A DNA stretch of 14,367 nt from an uncultured Prevotella sp. GTDB taxonomy: Bacteria; Bacteroidota; Bacteroidia; Bacteroidales; Bacteroidaceae. Positions within the stretch are counted from its first letter, which is position 1. Each line of letters begins with the position of its first letter. Made by a program: the position numbers and the translations under genes. The stretch is taken from positions 1 to 14,367 of the forward strand of contig CAKQDQ010000057.1 in NCBI GenBank assembly GCA_934229335.1. The letters run 5' to 3'. Shown piece after piece: positions 1-6,885 of this stretch. A model generated the notes under the pieces. The model ran no database searches, had not been told where the DNA came from, and was given only the letters and a program-made list of their open reading frames with translations.

Positions 1-2
1 AT

Positions 3-76
3 GGCTCCGTAGCTCAACTGAATAGAGCATCTGACTACGGATCAGAAGGTTACAGGTTTGAATCCTGTCGGAGTCA
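3..76 (+). tRNA. tRNA-Arg (anticodon ACG)
   Basis: Folds into a complete cloverleaf of 74 nt. The acceptor stem is 3-9 with 69-75 (seven pairs, one G-U), the D stem is 12-15 with 25-28, the anticodon stem is 30-34 with 42-46, and the T stem is 52-56 with 64-68. The loop at 35-41 places ACG at 37-39, so it decodes CGU and, with A34 converted to inosine, CGC/CGA. The discriminator is A76. CCA is not encoded (CGC follows), so it must be added after transcription. The D loop has GA where nearly all tRNAs have G18G19, and the T loop has T at position 56 instead of C, which keeps a 19-56 pair as A-U. Its promoter lies outside the window. Confidence 0.96.
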
Positions 77-78
77 CG

Positions 79-118
79 CAAGAGAGGAAATCATTTAGTG
101 ATTTCCTCTCTTGTGTTT
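79..118 (+). terminator. Intrinsic terminator of the tRNA-Arg transcript
   Basis: A perfect inverted repeat starts almost directly after the tRNA. Positions 79-93 pair with 99-113 (15 pairs) around the five-base loop TTTAG, followed by TGTTT. The stem could extend outward through a G-U pair to the tRNA discriminator base, so the hairpin abuts the mature 3' end and probably also marks where processing begins. Confidence 0.8.
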
Positions 119-238
119 GATAGAGATTTATTTGATATAAGATAATCTGGTGGCAACTAATTACGCATCAGCGGATTTCCATGATGTATCAGAGATTTTT
201 TACATTCTAACTAACAGATGTTCTTCCTCGCGGTTTGC
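119..238. other. Intergenic spacer between convergent transcripts
   Basis: About 120 bases between the tRNA terminator and the terminator of the leftward lrgAB transcript. I see no open frame of useful length, no second tRNA and no clear promoter on either strand. Confidence 0.6.
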
Positions 239-285
239 CAAAAAGGAATAAGAATGGCGTCGAGCTTAAACTCGACGCCATTCTT
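239..285 (-). terminator. Intrinsic terminator downstream of lrgB
   Basis: Positions 250-264 pair perfectly with 271-285 (15 pairs, GC-rich in the middle) around a six-base loop. Read on the - strand the hairpin is followed by ATTCCTTTTTG, a moderate T tract, whereas the + strand continues with GTAAAGGAG. It therefore most likely ends the leftward lrgA-lrgB transcript, about 60 bases past the lrgB stop. Confidence 0.8.
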
Positions 286-344
286 GTAAAGGAGAAATGA
301 AAAGAGACTTTGATAATGTATAATATCTATTTATTGATGTTCTC

Positions 345-1037
345 TTACAATATCATTGCGAAAAGCGAAGCCCCTATAACGGTCATTATGCCGCATACAA
401 CAATTGATAAACTGCTCATAGAACCTTCTACAGCTCCCATTTCCATCGCTTTTGATGTGCCTACAGCATGGGATGCGGAACCTATGGCGATACCTTTGGC
501 AATAGGTTCCTCTATTCTCAATAGACGAAGAAACTGTTCGGCAAAGATATTTCCTAACACTCCTGTTACTATTATCACCACCACCGTAATAGGCACATAA
601 CCACCTAATTCCTCAGAAACGCCAAGACCGATGGCTGTGGTGATAGACTTGGGTAAGAAGGTTACATAGGCTGCATGATCAAGATGGAATATGAGTGCAA
701 GGAACAATATTGAAACCAAGCTAGATAATACACCAGATGTTACACCTGCCAATACTGCCTTGTAGTTTTTCTTTAATAATTCAACCTGCTGATGCAGTGG
801 TACCGCCAAGCATATTGTTGCTGGTGTCAGTAGGTAGCTAATAATATTGGCTCCATTATTGTATGTTGGATAGTCTATCCCTAACACCAGTAGTGTAACT
901 ACTACTAATACTATGGAGACAAAGAGTGGATTCATCAAAGCCCAGCCTGTCTTACGCCGCAACCATAAACCTGCGACGTAAGAAAGAAGACTGATAAAAA
1001 CGCCAAAGAAAGCCGAATTACATAACATTTCCTTCAT
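345..1037 (-). CDS. lrgB: LrgB family membrane protein
   Basis: A polytopic inner-membrane protein of 230 residues, the usual length for LrgB/CidB. Family hallmarks are visible: MNPLFVSIVL near residue 35, the segment ISYLLTPATICLAVPL (about 66-81), the PKSITTAIGLGVSEELGG stretch (about 128-145), and IAIGSASHAVGTSKAMEMG with EG near the C-terminus. LrgB works with LrgA. In Gram-positive bacteria the pair was first described as modulating murein hydrolase activity and later tied to pyruvate uptake, and the plant homologue PLGG1 carries glycolate/glycerate. Which of these applies here cannot be read from sequence. The start overlaps the end of lrgA by 20 bases in another frame, implying translational coupling. 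A second in-frame ATG three codons later (first base at 1028) is an alternative start. Confidence 0.93.
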   Translation of the reverse strand: MKEMLCNSAFFGVFISLLSYVAGLWLRRKTGWALMNPLFVSIVLVVVTLLVLGIDYPTYNNGANIISYLLTPATICLAVPLHQQVELLKKNYKAVLAGVTSGVLSSLVSILFLALIFHLDHAAYVTFLPKSITTAIGLGVSEELGGYVPITVVVIIVTGVLGNIFAEQFLRLLRIEEPIAKGIAIGSASHAVGTSKAMEMGAVEGSMSSLSIVVCGIMTVIGASLFAMIL

Positions 1038-1395
1038 TTTGTTTTTGTTTCTTTTCTCTGCGTATAACGTACTGTGTAACTAATCCAGATACGCCCATCA
1101 CGACAAACGTGCTGACTACAGTTATTATTATATATTGTATTAAAGATTGGCTAACCGCTTTCCACGAGTCGATAAGACCAACTGCGGCAGGAATGAACAT
1201 TATTGGCATTACTGCTATCAAGAAACTGCTCGTTTCCTTGATGTCTCTGACCTTTATCAGTTTGCATTGCAGAGCTACGAACAGGAGTATGATGCCATAG
1301 ATGCTCGCAGGTATGGGCAGGGGAATGATATAATGTAGTATCTCACCTATAAATGAAAAGATAATTATTATTAGAAATTGAAAAACAAATTTCAT
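1018..1395 (-). CDS. lrgA: CidA/LrgA family membrane protein
   Basis: A small hydrophobic protein of 125 residues, within the CidA/LrgA length range. It has about four membrane segments. The family-typical IPLPIPASIYGIILLFVALQ (about residues 24-43) is followed by a short basic stretch (CKLIKVRD), then a helix rich in Met/Ile/Pro (IAVMPIMFIPAAVGL), and it ends in a basic tail (RREKKQK). It is the expected partner of LrgB encoded directly behind it, with overlapping ends. Holin-like behaviour was proposed for this family from Gram-positive work; metabolite transport is the alternative. Only 12 bases separate it from the kinase-like gene upstream, so the three genes are very probably one transcript. 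Confidence 0.92.
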   Translation of the reverse strand: MKFVFQFLIIIIFSFIGEILHYIIPLPIPASIYGIILLFVALQCKLIKVRDIKETSSFLIAVMPIMFIPAAVGLIDSWKAVSQSLIQYIIITVVSTFVVMGVSGLVTQYVIRREKKQKQNEGNVM

Positions 1396-1407
1396 CGCTA
1401 TTATTTA

Positions 1408-1977
1408 CTATAATGTATTTGTTATATACTCTTCTATTATCTTTGCCGTTTGTATGATACCGAGACGACAACAATCTAATGAAATATCATAGTCCGCAGA
1501 GTTACCCCATGTGAGTCCCGTATAAAACTTGTGATAAGACTCTCGTCTGTCGTCAATCTCTGTAACATAATCATGTGCATCTTCTAACGTGATTTTTTTT
1601 TCTTGGGCAATGTTCTTCGTTCTGATATTTTCGTTACCATGTAGAAATACAGAAACCAAGTCTTTACGGTCATGGAAGATATGATTGCCACAGCGACCTA
1701 TGATGATGCAGTCTTTATCACGAATAATATTGTTAAAAGAACGAAGGAATCTGCCTCTTATTTCAGTTAACTCTTCAGTAAAACTTGTTATTGCATTCAT
1801 TAGATCGTCCACAGGATCTTCGTCAAAAAAATCCTTCATACTTTGTAGCGTCCCCATTGCCTCCGCCTGTTCCATCAACGTCTTGCGAGTATATAGTGGT
1901 AGATTATATCTTTCGGATAATTGTTCACCAACTTTTATAGCATTGCATCCGCATTGTCTTGCTATTGTTATTATCAT
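1408..1977 (-). CDS. Cytidylate kinase-like family protein
   Basis: A 189-residue protein resembling the cytidylate kinase-like P-loop family often found beside LrgAB in Bacteroidetes. Seen directly: the N-terminal strand MIITIARQCG leading into GCNAIKVGEQLSERYNLPLYTRKTL, a central IIIGRCGNHIF (about 92-102), and a C-terminal YDISLDCCRLGIIQTAKIIEEYI (about 163-185). In family members as I know them the first segment is closer to REYGSGGxxIG. Here the glycine-rich loop is reduced to CGCNAIKVG, without the usual Lys-Ser/Thr of a Walker A motif. It may be a divergent kinase or a nucleotide-binding regulator, and it should not be called Cmk of CMP recycling. It lies 12 bases before lrgA and 57 bases after the GH53 gene. 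No promoter of the TAnnTTTG type was found just upstream. Confidence 0.85.
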   Translation of the reverse strand: MIITIARQCGCNAIKVGEQLSERYNLPLYTRKTLMEQAEAMGTLQSMKDFFDEDPVDDLMNAITSFTEELTEIRGRFLRSFNNIIRDKDCIIIGRCGNHIFHDRKDLVSVFLHGNENIRTKNIAQEKKITLEDAHDYVTEIDDRRESYHKFYTGLTWGNSADYDISLDCCRLGIIQTAKIIEEYITNTL

Positions 1978-2034
1978 AATTGTACTTATACTTTTAATGG
2001 GTGTATATATTTCACCGCATAAGAACTTTCGCTC

Positions 2035-3798
2035 TTAATTATTAATTATAAAAGCCTTTGTTATTCTGACATCCCTTAATGGTCTGTCATATTTGTCTGT
2101 ATGTATCTTGAGTATTCGTTCCACGACATCCAAGCCCTGTATAATCTCCCCAAAAACAGTGTAGTCTCCATCTAGCGAAGCGATACCCGGCTGACGGGAA
2201 TCATTGTAGTAGGGAAGGGGACGGTTCTTACTACCATCTTTCTTTGTTGTAGGCCAACGCCCCCAAGTAATATAGAACTGCGAAGAGCTGCTGCGTCTAT
2301 CAGGATTCGTTTCATCGCCATCACGTGCAGCGCACACGGCTCCACGTTTATGAAAAGTTAATGGATATGTTATTTCCGCAGGAATAATATATGGTTTACC
2401 TGCTTTATCCATTGCATTTCCATAACCTAACTGCGGAGCGGGAAAGTCTGCATTGGTTTTCTCTGCTTCCTTAGAATTGGGATCGCCACCCTGGAGCATG
2501 AAATCAGCAACAGAACGATGGAATAGAGTAGAATCAAGAATGCCTCTTTGTGCAATATCTATGAAATTATCCCGATGTTTGGGTGTTTCATTATACAGTT
2601 CTATCACTATATCCCCCTCGGTCGTACTTAATTTGACACGAACTCTATCATACACTATGTTTTTCCTATACTCGGGAGAGATGTTTAGAGTTTCGTCCAA
2701 TGCCGCAGCGGTAACAGCCCTCATAATAGAAGTAGGATGCCCATCAGAGGTAAATGCTCCCAATTTGTATTTATCAGGCCGACAAGTTGGCTCCCAGTAG
2801 AATACTCCAAGACAATGACCGTCTGTTGCGGTCTTACACACACGTATAAGTTCTGTTAACTGAGTTCTACCAGATTCCATTGTCCACGGCTCTTTCTCAT
2901 TGACCTCGAAACCTGTTTCCACTATCATACAGTCGGTACCATACTTCTTGTAGAGTGCCTTAATGTTGCGCACACATTCTGCAAATAACCTTGGTACGTA
3001 TTCTTCGTATTTTCTTGACCAATATGGATATAATGACATTCCTATAATATCCCATTTCGCTCCATAACTCTTAAGGACGTCAAGATTTCTGTTATACAGA
3101 GAGCTACTGTATCCTTTGTCCAAATGTACTATCACTTTGGCGTCAGGAAAAATTTCTTTTGTCGCTGTATAAGCTGTTTTTACGAAACCTGCATATTGTT
3201 GCGGATTACGGTCTATGTGCCCCATACTTTGAGTTATTGTAGTGTTTCCATTTTCGTCCTTTATTGGCCATCCAGTGGTTTCGTCTCTTTTTACAGACCA
3301 TAGCATACCATTAGATATCTCATTACCTACTTGAACCCATCTCACAGTTATCCCATTCTCTTTCAATGCGGTCAATATGTCTTTAGTGTGAGTCTCCACA
3401 TCTACGAGCATCTGCTTGTATTTATGTTTCGTCCAAGCTTCTGGAATATCTTGTGCGGAAGGATCAGCCCACCAGTCACTATAATGGAAGTCTATCATTA
3501 TGTCAAGTCCTTGCTTCTGAGCCAGTAAAGCCTTCTTCAGCACATCTTCCTTATTACACCAGTTTCCATGTCTGCTGGGGTCCACCCATACACGCAGACG
3601 TATAGCTCTGACACCAGCCTCTTTCATAATGGTAAAGGCATCAGCTTCTTGACCTTTATAGTTAAAAATTTTCTCACCGTTGCTTTCCATTTCGGTAGAC
3701 CAGCTAACATCTGCTCCTAACGTAAATTCCTGACCTTTAGCAAAAGAGACAGCAAGCAATGATAACGAGATAAATAATGTACGAAGAGCTATTCCCAT
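2035..3798 (-). CDS. Secreted GH53 endo-beta-1,4-galactanase fused to a cyclophilin-type peptidyl-prolyl isomerase
   Basis: A two-domain protein of 587 residues. Residues 1-22 form a signal peptide (basic start, hydrophobic LFISLSLLAVSFA core; cleavage probably after A20 or Q23; no lipobox Cys). Residues ~24-368 are a GH53 arabinogalactan endo-galactanase domain with acid/base E160 in WVQVGNEISNGMLW and nucleophile E294 in MIVETGF. Residues ~386-583 are a cyclophilin domain with FHRSVADFMLQGGDP (catalytic Arg R428, F433, Q436), SSSSQFYIT (Q507, F508) and LDGDYTVFGEI. GH53 cleaves beta-1,4-galactan; cyclophilins isomerise Xaa-Pro bonds, here after export. The linker has no Met, so the second domain has no obvious start of its own. 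The frame opens 16 codons earlier (3846), but those codons lie in the terminator hairpin of pfkA and precede a clean signal peptide, so I place the start at 3798. Either half alone is a standard family; the combination is unusual. Confidence 0.9.
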   Translation of the reverse strand: MGIALRTLFISLSLLAVSFAKGQEFTLGADVSWSTEMESNGEKIFNYKGQEADAFTIMKEAGVRAIRLRVWVDPSRHGNWCNKEDVLKKALLAQKQGLDIMIDFHYSDWWADPSAQDIPEAWTKHKYKQMLVDVETHTKDILTALKENGITVRWVQVGNEISNGMLWSVKRDETTGWPIKDENGNTTITQSMGHIDRNPQQYAGFVKTAYTATKEIFPDAKVIVHLDKGYSSSLYNRNLDVLKSYGAKWDIIGMSLYPYWSRKYEEYVPRLFAECVRNIKALYKKYGTDCMIVETGFEVNEKEPWTMESGRTQLTELIRVCKTATDGHCLGVFYWEPTCRPDKYKLGAFTSDGHPTSIMRAVTAAALDETLNISPEYRKNIVYDRVRVKLSTTEGDIVIELYNETPKHRDNFIDIAQRGILDSTLFHRSVADFMLQGGDPNSKEAEKTNADFPAPQLGYGNAMDKAGKPYIIPAEITYPLTFHKRGAVCAARDGDETNPDRRSSSSQFYITWGRWPTTKKDGSKNRPLPYYNDSRQPGIASLDGDYTVFGEIIQGLDVVERILKIHTDKYDRPLRDVRITKAFIINN

Positions 3799-3801
3799 TT
3801 T

Positions 3802-3844
3802 AACAATAAAATTAAGGTCCCTCTGTTTTTCTGTAAGAGGGACC
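3802..3844 (-). terminator. Probable intrinsic terminator of pfkA
   Basis: Positions 3816-3824 and 3836-3844 form a perfect nine-pair, GC-rich stem with an 11-base loop. On the - strand it is followed by TTAATTTTATTGTT. It starts 14 bases after the pfkA stop codon and ends just before the preferred start of the galactanase gene. It may act as a partial attenuator, since no separate promoter for the galactanase gene is evident between the two. Confidence 0.68.
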
Positions 3845-3858
3845 ATTATATTCTTATT

Positions 3859-4836
3859 TTATATGCTTAATTCATTTAATACCTTAAACAACTTTCTGTC
3901 CATTGGCTTGTCTGAGCGAATGGCCTCAGAGAACGGAATGTAAACAATTTCATTGTTTCGTACTCCAACCATTACGTTACGCTGTCCTTGCATGATTGCC
4001 TCTATAGCACCGACACCTGTACGGCTCGCTAAGATTCTATCACGGGCGGTTGGACTTCCACCACGCTGAAGATGACCTAAAATTGACACGCGTACATCAT
4101 AGCCTGGAAATTCATTTTTTACTCGCTCCGCATAGTACATGGCACCACACTTCGGTGATTCTGATACTATGACGATACATGATCTCTTAGACTTACGGAT
4201 ACCACGCTTCATAAACTCTGCAAGCTGGTCTTCATCAGTGGCTTCCTCTGGTATTATTGCAGCTTCTGCACCGCAGGCGATAGCCGAATTCTGGGCAAGG
4301 AAACCAGCGTCACGTCCCATTACCTCTATAAAGAATATACGTTCATGACTCTGAGCGGTGTCCCTAATACGGTCTACACACTCCATGATGGTATTTAGAG
4401 TTGTGTCGTAACCAATGGTGGCATCTGTACCGTAAAGGTCATTATCAATAGTTCCTGGCAAACCGATACAACATACGTCATATTCTTCAGCGAAAATCTT
4501 TGCACCCGTCAAGGAACCGTTACCTCCAATAACGACCAAGGCGTCAATTTCCTCTTTTTGAAGATTCTCAAATGCCTGTTGTCTTCCCTCAGGCGTCATA
4601 AAGTCTTTTGAACGAGCGGTCTTCAGAATTGTACCTCCCATAGTAATTATTCCACTTACATTTTCAGTTGTAAATGGTCGTACATCATCGTTAATCAGAC
4701 CTTCCCAACCTCTATAGATACCCTTCATTTGAAAGCCGCTATAGATGCCAGCGCGTGTAACCGCACGAATTGCCGCATTCATTCCTGGAGCATCCCCACC
4801 AGATGTGAGTATTCCAATTGTTTGAATTTTTCCCAT
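3859..4836 (-). CDS. pfkA: 6-phosphofructokinase, PfkA type
   Basis: A cytosolic glycolytic enzyme that phosphorylates fructose 6-phosphate to fructose 1,6-bisphosphate; 325 residues, close to the bacterial norm of about 320. It shows the N-terminal [18 protein letters not shown] (nucleotide binding), the active-site [12 protein letters not shown] with catalytic base D131, [18 protein letters not shown] (fructose-phosphate contacts), and [15 protein letters not shown] near the C-terminus. The residue after the critical position is Gly (G107), which marks ATP users rather than pyrophosphate users. However, the motif reads GGNGS: N106 replaces the Asp that corresponds to D103 of E. coli PfkA, which helps bind Mg-ATP. 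The codon is a clear AAC. The gene lies 75 bases behind the antiporter gene without a visible terminator or promoter between them, so it may share that transcript. Confidence 0.94.
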   Translation of the reverse strand: MGKIQTIGILTSGGDAPGMNAAIRAVTRAGIYSGFQMKGIYRGWEGLINDDVRPFTTENVSGIITMGGTILKTARSKDFMTPEGRQQAFENLQKEEIDALVVIGGNGSLTGAKIFAEEYDVCCIGLPGTIDNDLYGTDATIGYDTTLNTIMECVDRIRDTAQSHERIFFIEVMGRDAGFLAQNSAIACGAEAAIIPEEATDEDQLAEFMKRGIRKSKRSCIVIVSESPKCGAMYYAERVKNEFPGYDVRVSILGHLQRGGSPTARDRILASRTGVGAIEAIMQGQRNVMVGVRNNEIVYIPFSEAIRSDKPMDRKLFKVLNELSI

Positions 4837-4911
4837 AATGTTAATGTGTTGTTAAATGAATAAATCTTTTTACTTAGACGAATATATTTTTTAGTCCTTT
4901 CACTAATATCC

Positions 4912-6282
4912 TTAACTCTGTAATTCTACACACAATATTACGAATGTTACGATACTTGTTAAGAACATCACTAATGAGAGATGTTTAACATACCATTTAA
5001 TCGACATCCCCTGCATTTGCATTGTCAGTACACCTGCAATAGACCCTGCGCATAATAAACTTCCACCAGCGGTAGTGCAGAACGAAAGAATTTTCCAATA
5101 GGCACCTCCCACACCATAGTATATATTAGAGCTGGATATATCGTGCATGGACACCATAGTCATGAATGTAGCAAAGTTATCAAGTACGGAGCTTATGGCT
5201 GCTGTTGCAACGCCTATACCCCATACATTCCCCAAAAACTCATCTATGTTTCGAGCTAACCAAGATAAAGCCCCAGTCTCTCTTACTACGCCCAAGGCAA
5301 GTATTACTCCTGTTACATACAATATTTTTTGTATTGTGTTATATTGTATCAGCTGCGGTGTTTCCGAACGCGCACTTCGTCCCGCGTTGTAGAGTTTTCT
5401 ATTAAATAATTCATTAACTATCCATAGCAAACTCAATACGCACAACGCGCCCAAGAAAGGTGGTAATTTGGTAATGTAATGGAAAGTAGGGATAAACCAT
5501 AATCCACCTATTCCAACAAGAAACATTAATAACCTCTGCCATATATTCAAGCGTGTATCATTACCGCGATAAGGTAGGGCAGGGTAGTCTATTGCTACTG
5601 TCTCGGGAAGTTTCAACATTACCCATGCTGTAGGTAGAATCCATGACAAGCCACATGGAAGAGCCATATACATCGTATAATCTGACGCAGTAATAGCACC
5701 CTTGTTCCATAATACCAAACCGATAGGATCTCCTATCACAGTGAGTGCACCTCCAAAACTAATAGCTATCATTACCATTGCTCCATATAAAACACGGTCT
5801 TTAGAGTGTACCAGTATCGCATTCGTTACCGTCAGCATTATCACTATAGCGGATATATTATCCATATTTGCAGACATAAAAAAGGCGACAGCAGTAAGTT
5901 TCCACAATAACAATTTACTGTTACGTGTTCTTATCCAAATTGTTAGGAAGTCAAAGCAACCGTTGTAATACAAAATATTAACGATACTCATTGTTGCCAA
6001 CAGAAATAACGCAATTTCTGCTGCATATCCTACGTAGGGGAGAAAAACATTTTGGGCAATATATAGTTTAACGTCTGTACTGTTGGGCATTATTCCGTCA
6101 AGAAACGATAAATACTCAACATGGTGTTGACTATTAACGAAATCTGCGCCATAGCAAACATAAAGTACCCAGCCGACGGTACATGCGAACACCGCCACCG
6201 CCGACTTGTTTATACCAGTCATACGTTCTGTTGCTATTAACAACAAACTGATGATTAATACTGCACAAATTATATAAATCAT
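4912..6282 (-). CDS. NhaD-type sodium:proton antiporter, ArsB/NhaD (IT) superfamily
   Basis: A very hydrophobic protein of 456 residues with roughly eleven to twelve predicted membrane segments. Two inverted halves each show the superfamily's Asp-Asn hairpin signature: FFMSANMDNISAIVIM (D141-N142) and ISSVLDNFATFMTM (D368-N369). The first is followed by FGGALTVIGDPIGLVLWNKG (about 176-195), the NhaD-like equivalent of the GGA-x-x-x-IGD loop, and the second by a TTAGGSLLCAGSIAGV loop. These point to Na+/H+ exchange at the inner membrane, though other IT members carry arsenite or dicarboxylates, so the substrate is inferred. Upstream of the ATG is AAAGGA with a four-base spacer, one of the few Shine-Dalgarno-like sequences here. 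pfkA follows in the same direction. Confidence 0.85.
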   Translation of the reverse strand: MIYIICAVLIISLLLIATERMTGINKSAVAVFACTVGWVLYVCYGADFVNSQHHVEYLSFLDGIMPNSTDVKLYIAQNVFLPYVGYAAEIALFLLATMSIVNILYYNGCFDFLTIWIRTRNSKLLLWKLTAVAFFMSANMDNISAIVIMLTVTNAILVHSKDRVLYGAMVMIAISFGGALTVIGDPIGLVLWNKGAITASDYTMYMALPCGLSWILPTAWVMLKLPETVAIDYPALPYRGNDTRLNIWQRLLMFLVGIGGLWFIPTFHYITKLPPFLGALCVLSLLWIVNELFNRKLYNAGRSARSETPQLIQYNTIQKILYVTGVILALGVVRETGALSWLARNIDEFLGNVWGIGVATAAISSVLDNFATFMTMVSMHDISSSNIYYGVGGAYWKILSFCTTAGGSLLCAGSIAGVLTMQMQGMSIKWYVKHLSLVMFLTSIVTFVILCVELQS

Positions 6283-6421
6283 TGTATCCTTTTTTTCTTG
6301 TCAACTCCTTTTGTTAAGGAGCTAACTAGGTTTTTACCAACGAGGACTTTATTATCAGATGGAGTGACTGTAATTTTAAATTGCATTTGATTATTCGCAA
6401 CCGACAGCACTTTATCACTTT
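6283..6421 (-). promoter_or_regulatory. Probable 5' leader of the antiporter gene
   Basis: If transcription starts just downstream of the TAATTTTG box at 6430-6437, this gene has a leader of about 140 bases. It contains a small hairpin (6305-6310 with 6316-6321, loop of five) whose right arm reads AAGGAG on the transcript, but it is too far from the ATG to serve as its ribosome site. Near 6410-6427 the sequence CACTTTAT is repeated twice in tandem. No known riboswitch was recognised. Confidence 0.3.
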
Positions 6422-6429
6422 ATTTAGTG

Positions 6430-6437
6430 CAAAATTA
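6430..6437 (-). promoter_or_regulatory. Candidate -7 element for the antiporter gene
   Basis: The - strand reads TAATTTTG, matching the Bacteroidetes -7 consensus TAnnTTTG, and is followed by CAC. There is no TTTG or TTG at the usual 19-21 base distance upstream; the nearest TTG lies about 30 bases away across an A/T-only stretch. The assignment rests on one element only. Confidence 0.4.
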
Positions 6438-6805
6438 CTCATTTTTTTTCTTATAAAAATAAAAAAGCAAAAAAAAATGATTTTATCAGTGACGAAATAT
6501 GTTATTAATAAGTTTCTATATAGCCAATAAACATATCTGGCTAAAAAAATAAAATTATAAAGGCGAGATAATAAAGTTCTTGTAACGAGCTATTTATCAT
6601 AATAGGTATTCTACGCATTTTGAGGTTTGTTGGATTATTATCATTGTTGACTAATAATATTGCTAAACTTTGCTGAGAATATGTATGAAATTGGGCATAT
6701 TTTGGAGAGTTGCATAACTTGATAGATATTGTGGCACGATTTTATTGTTTTTACATTACAATTAAGCCCTAATTGTAGTGTAATCTCATAGCTTTTATTT
6801 ATATC
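6438..6805. other. AT-rich intergenic region between galK and the antiporter gene
   Basis: About 370 bases of strongly AT-rich DNA with no convincing gene. It holds A/T runs next to the antiporter promoter, a short six-pair hairpin (6521-6526 with 6538-6543) and the long inverted repeat listed separately. An open frame of 83 codons on the - strand crosses part of it but also runs through the galK terminator and shows no family resemblance, so it is not annotated. Confidence 0.55.
6751..6783. repeat. 14-bp near-perfect inverted repeat
   Basis: Positions 6751-6764 pair with 6770-6783 around the five-base loop AGCCC. Thirteen pairs are Watson-Crick, and the T6756-G6778 pair forms only in a + strand RNA. 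Neither side carries an immediate T tract, so it does not look like a standard terminator. It lies about 20 bases past the galK terminator, in DNA with no gene. A protein-binding palindrome, a small structured RNA or a mobile-element remnant are all possible. Confidence 0.6.
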
Positions 6806-6840
6806 AAAAAAAGGCATCGCACAAATCTTTGCGCGATGCC
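6806..6840 (-). terminator. Intrinsic terminator of galK
   Basis: On the - strand GGCATCGC (6840-6833) pairs with GCGATGCC (6820-6813) around a 12-base loop and is followed directly by seven T residues (6812-6806). It begins 45 bases after the galK stop codon. This is the clearest terminator in the window. Confidence 0.9.
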
Positions 6841-6885
6841 AATACATTTTACTGTTCTTTTTATTATACGATGCGGTTATACTGA

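Noticed and set aside
310..600. Open frames on the + strand opposite lrgB and elsewhere opposite the - strand genes
   Set aside because: They are antisense to clear genes with family motifs, lack promoters or motifs of their own, and have low-complexity composition typical of shadow frames.
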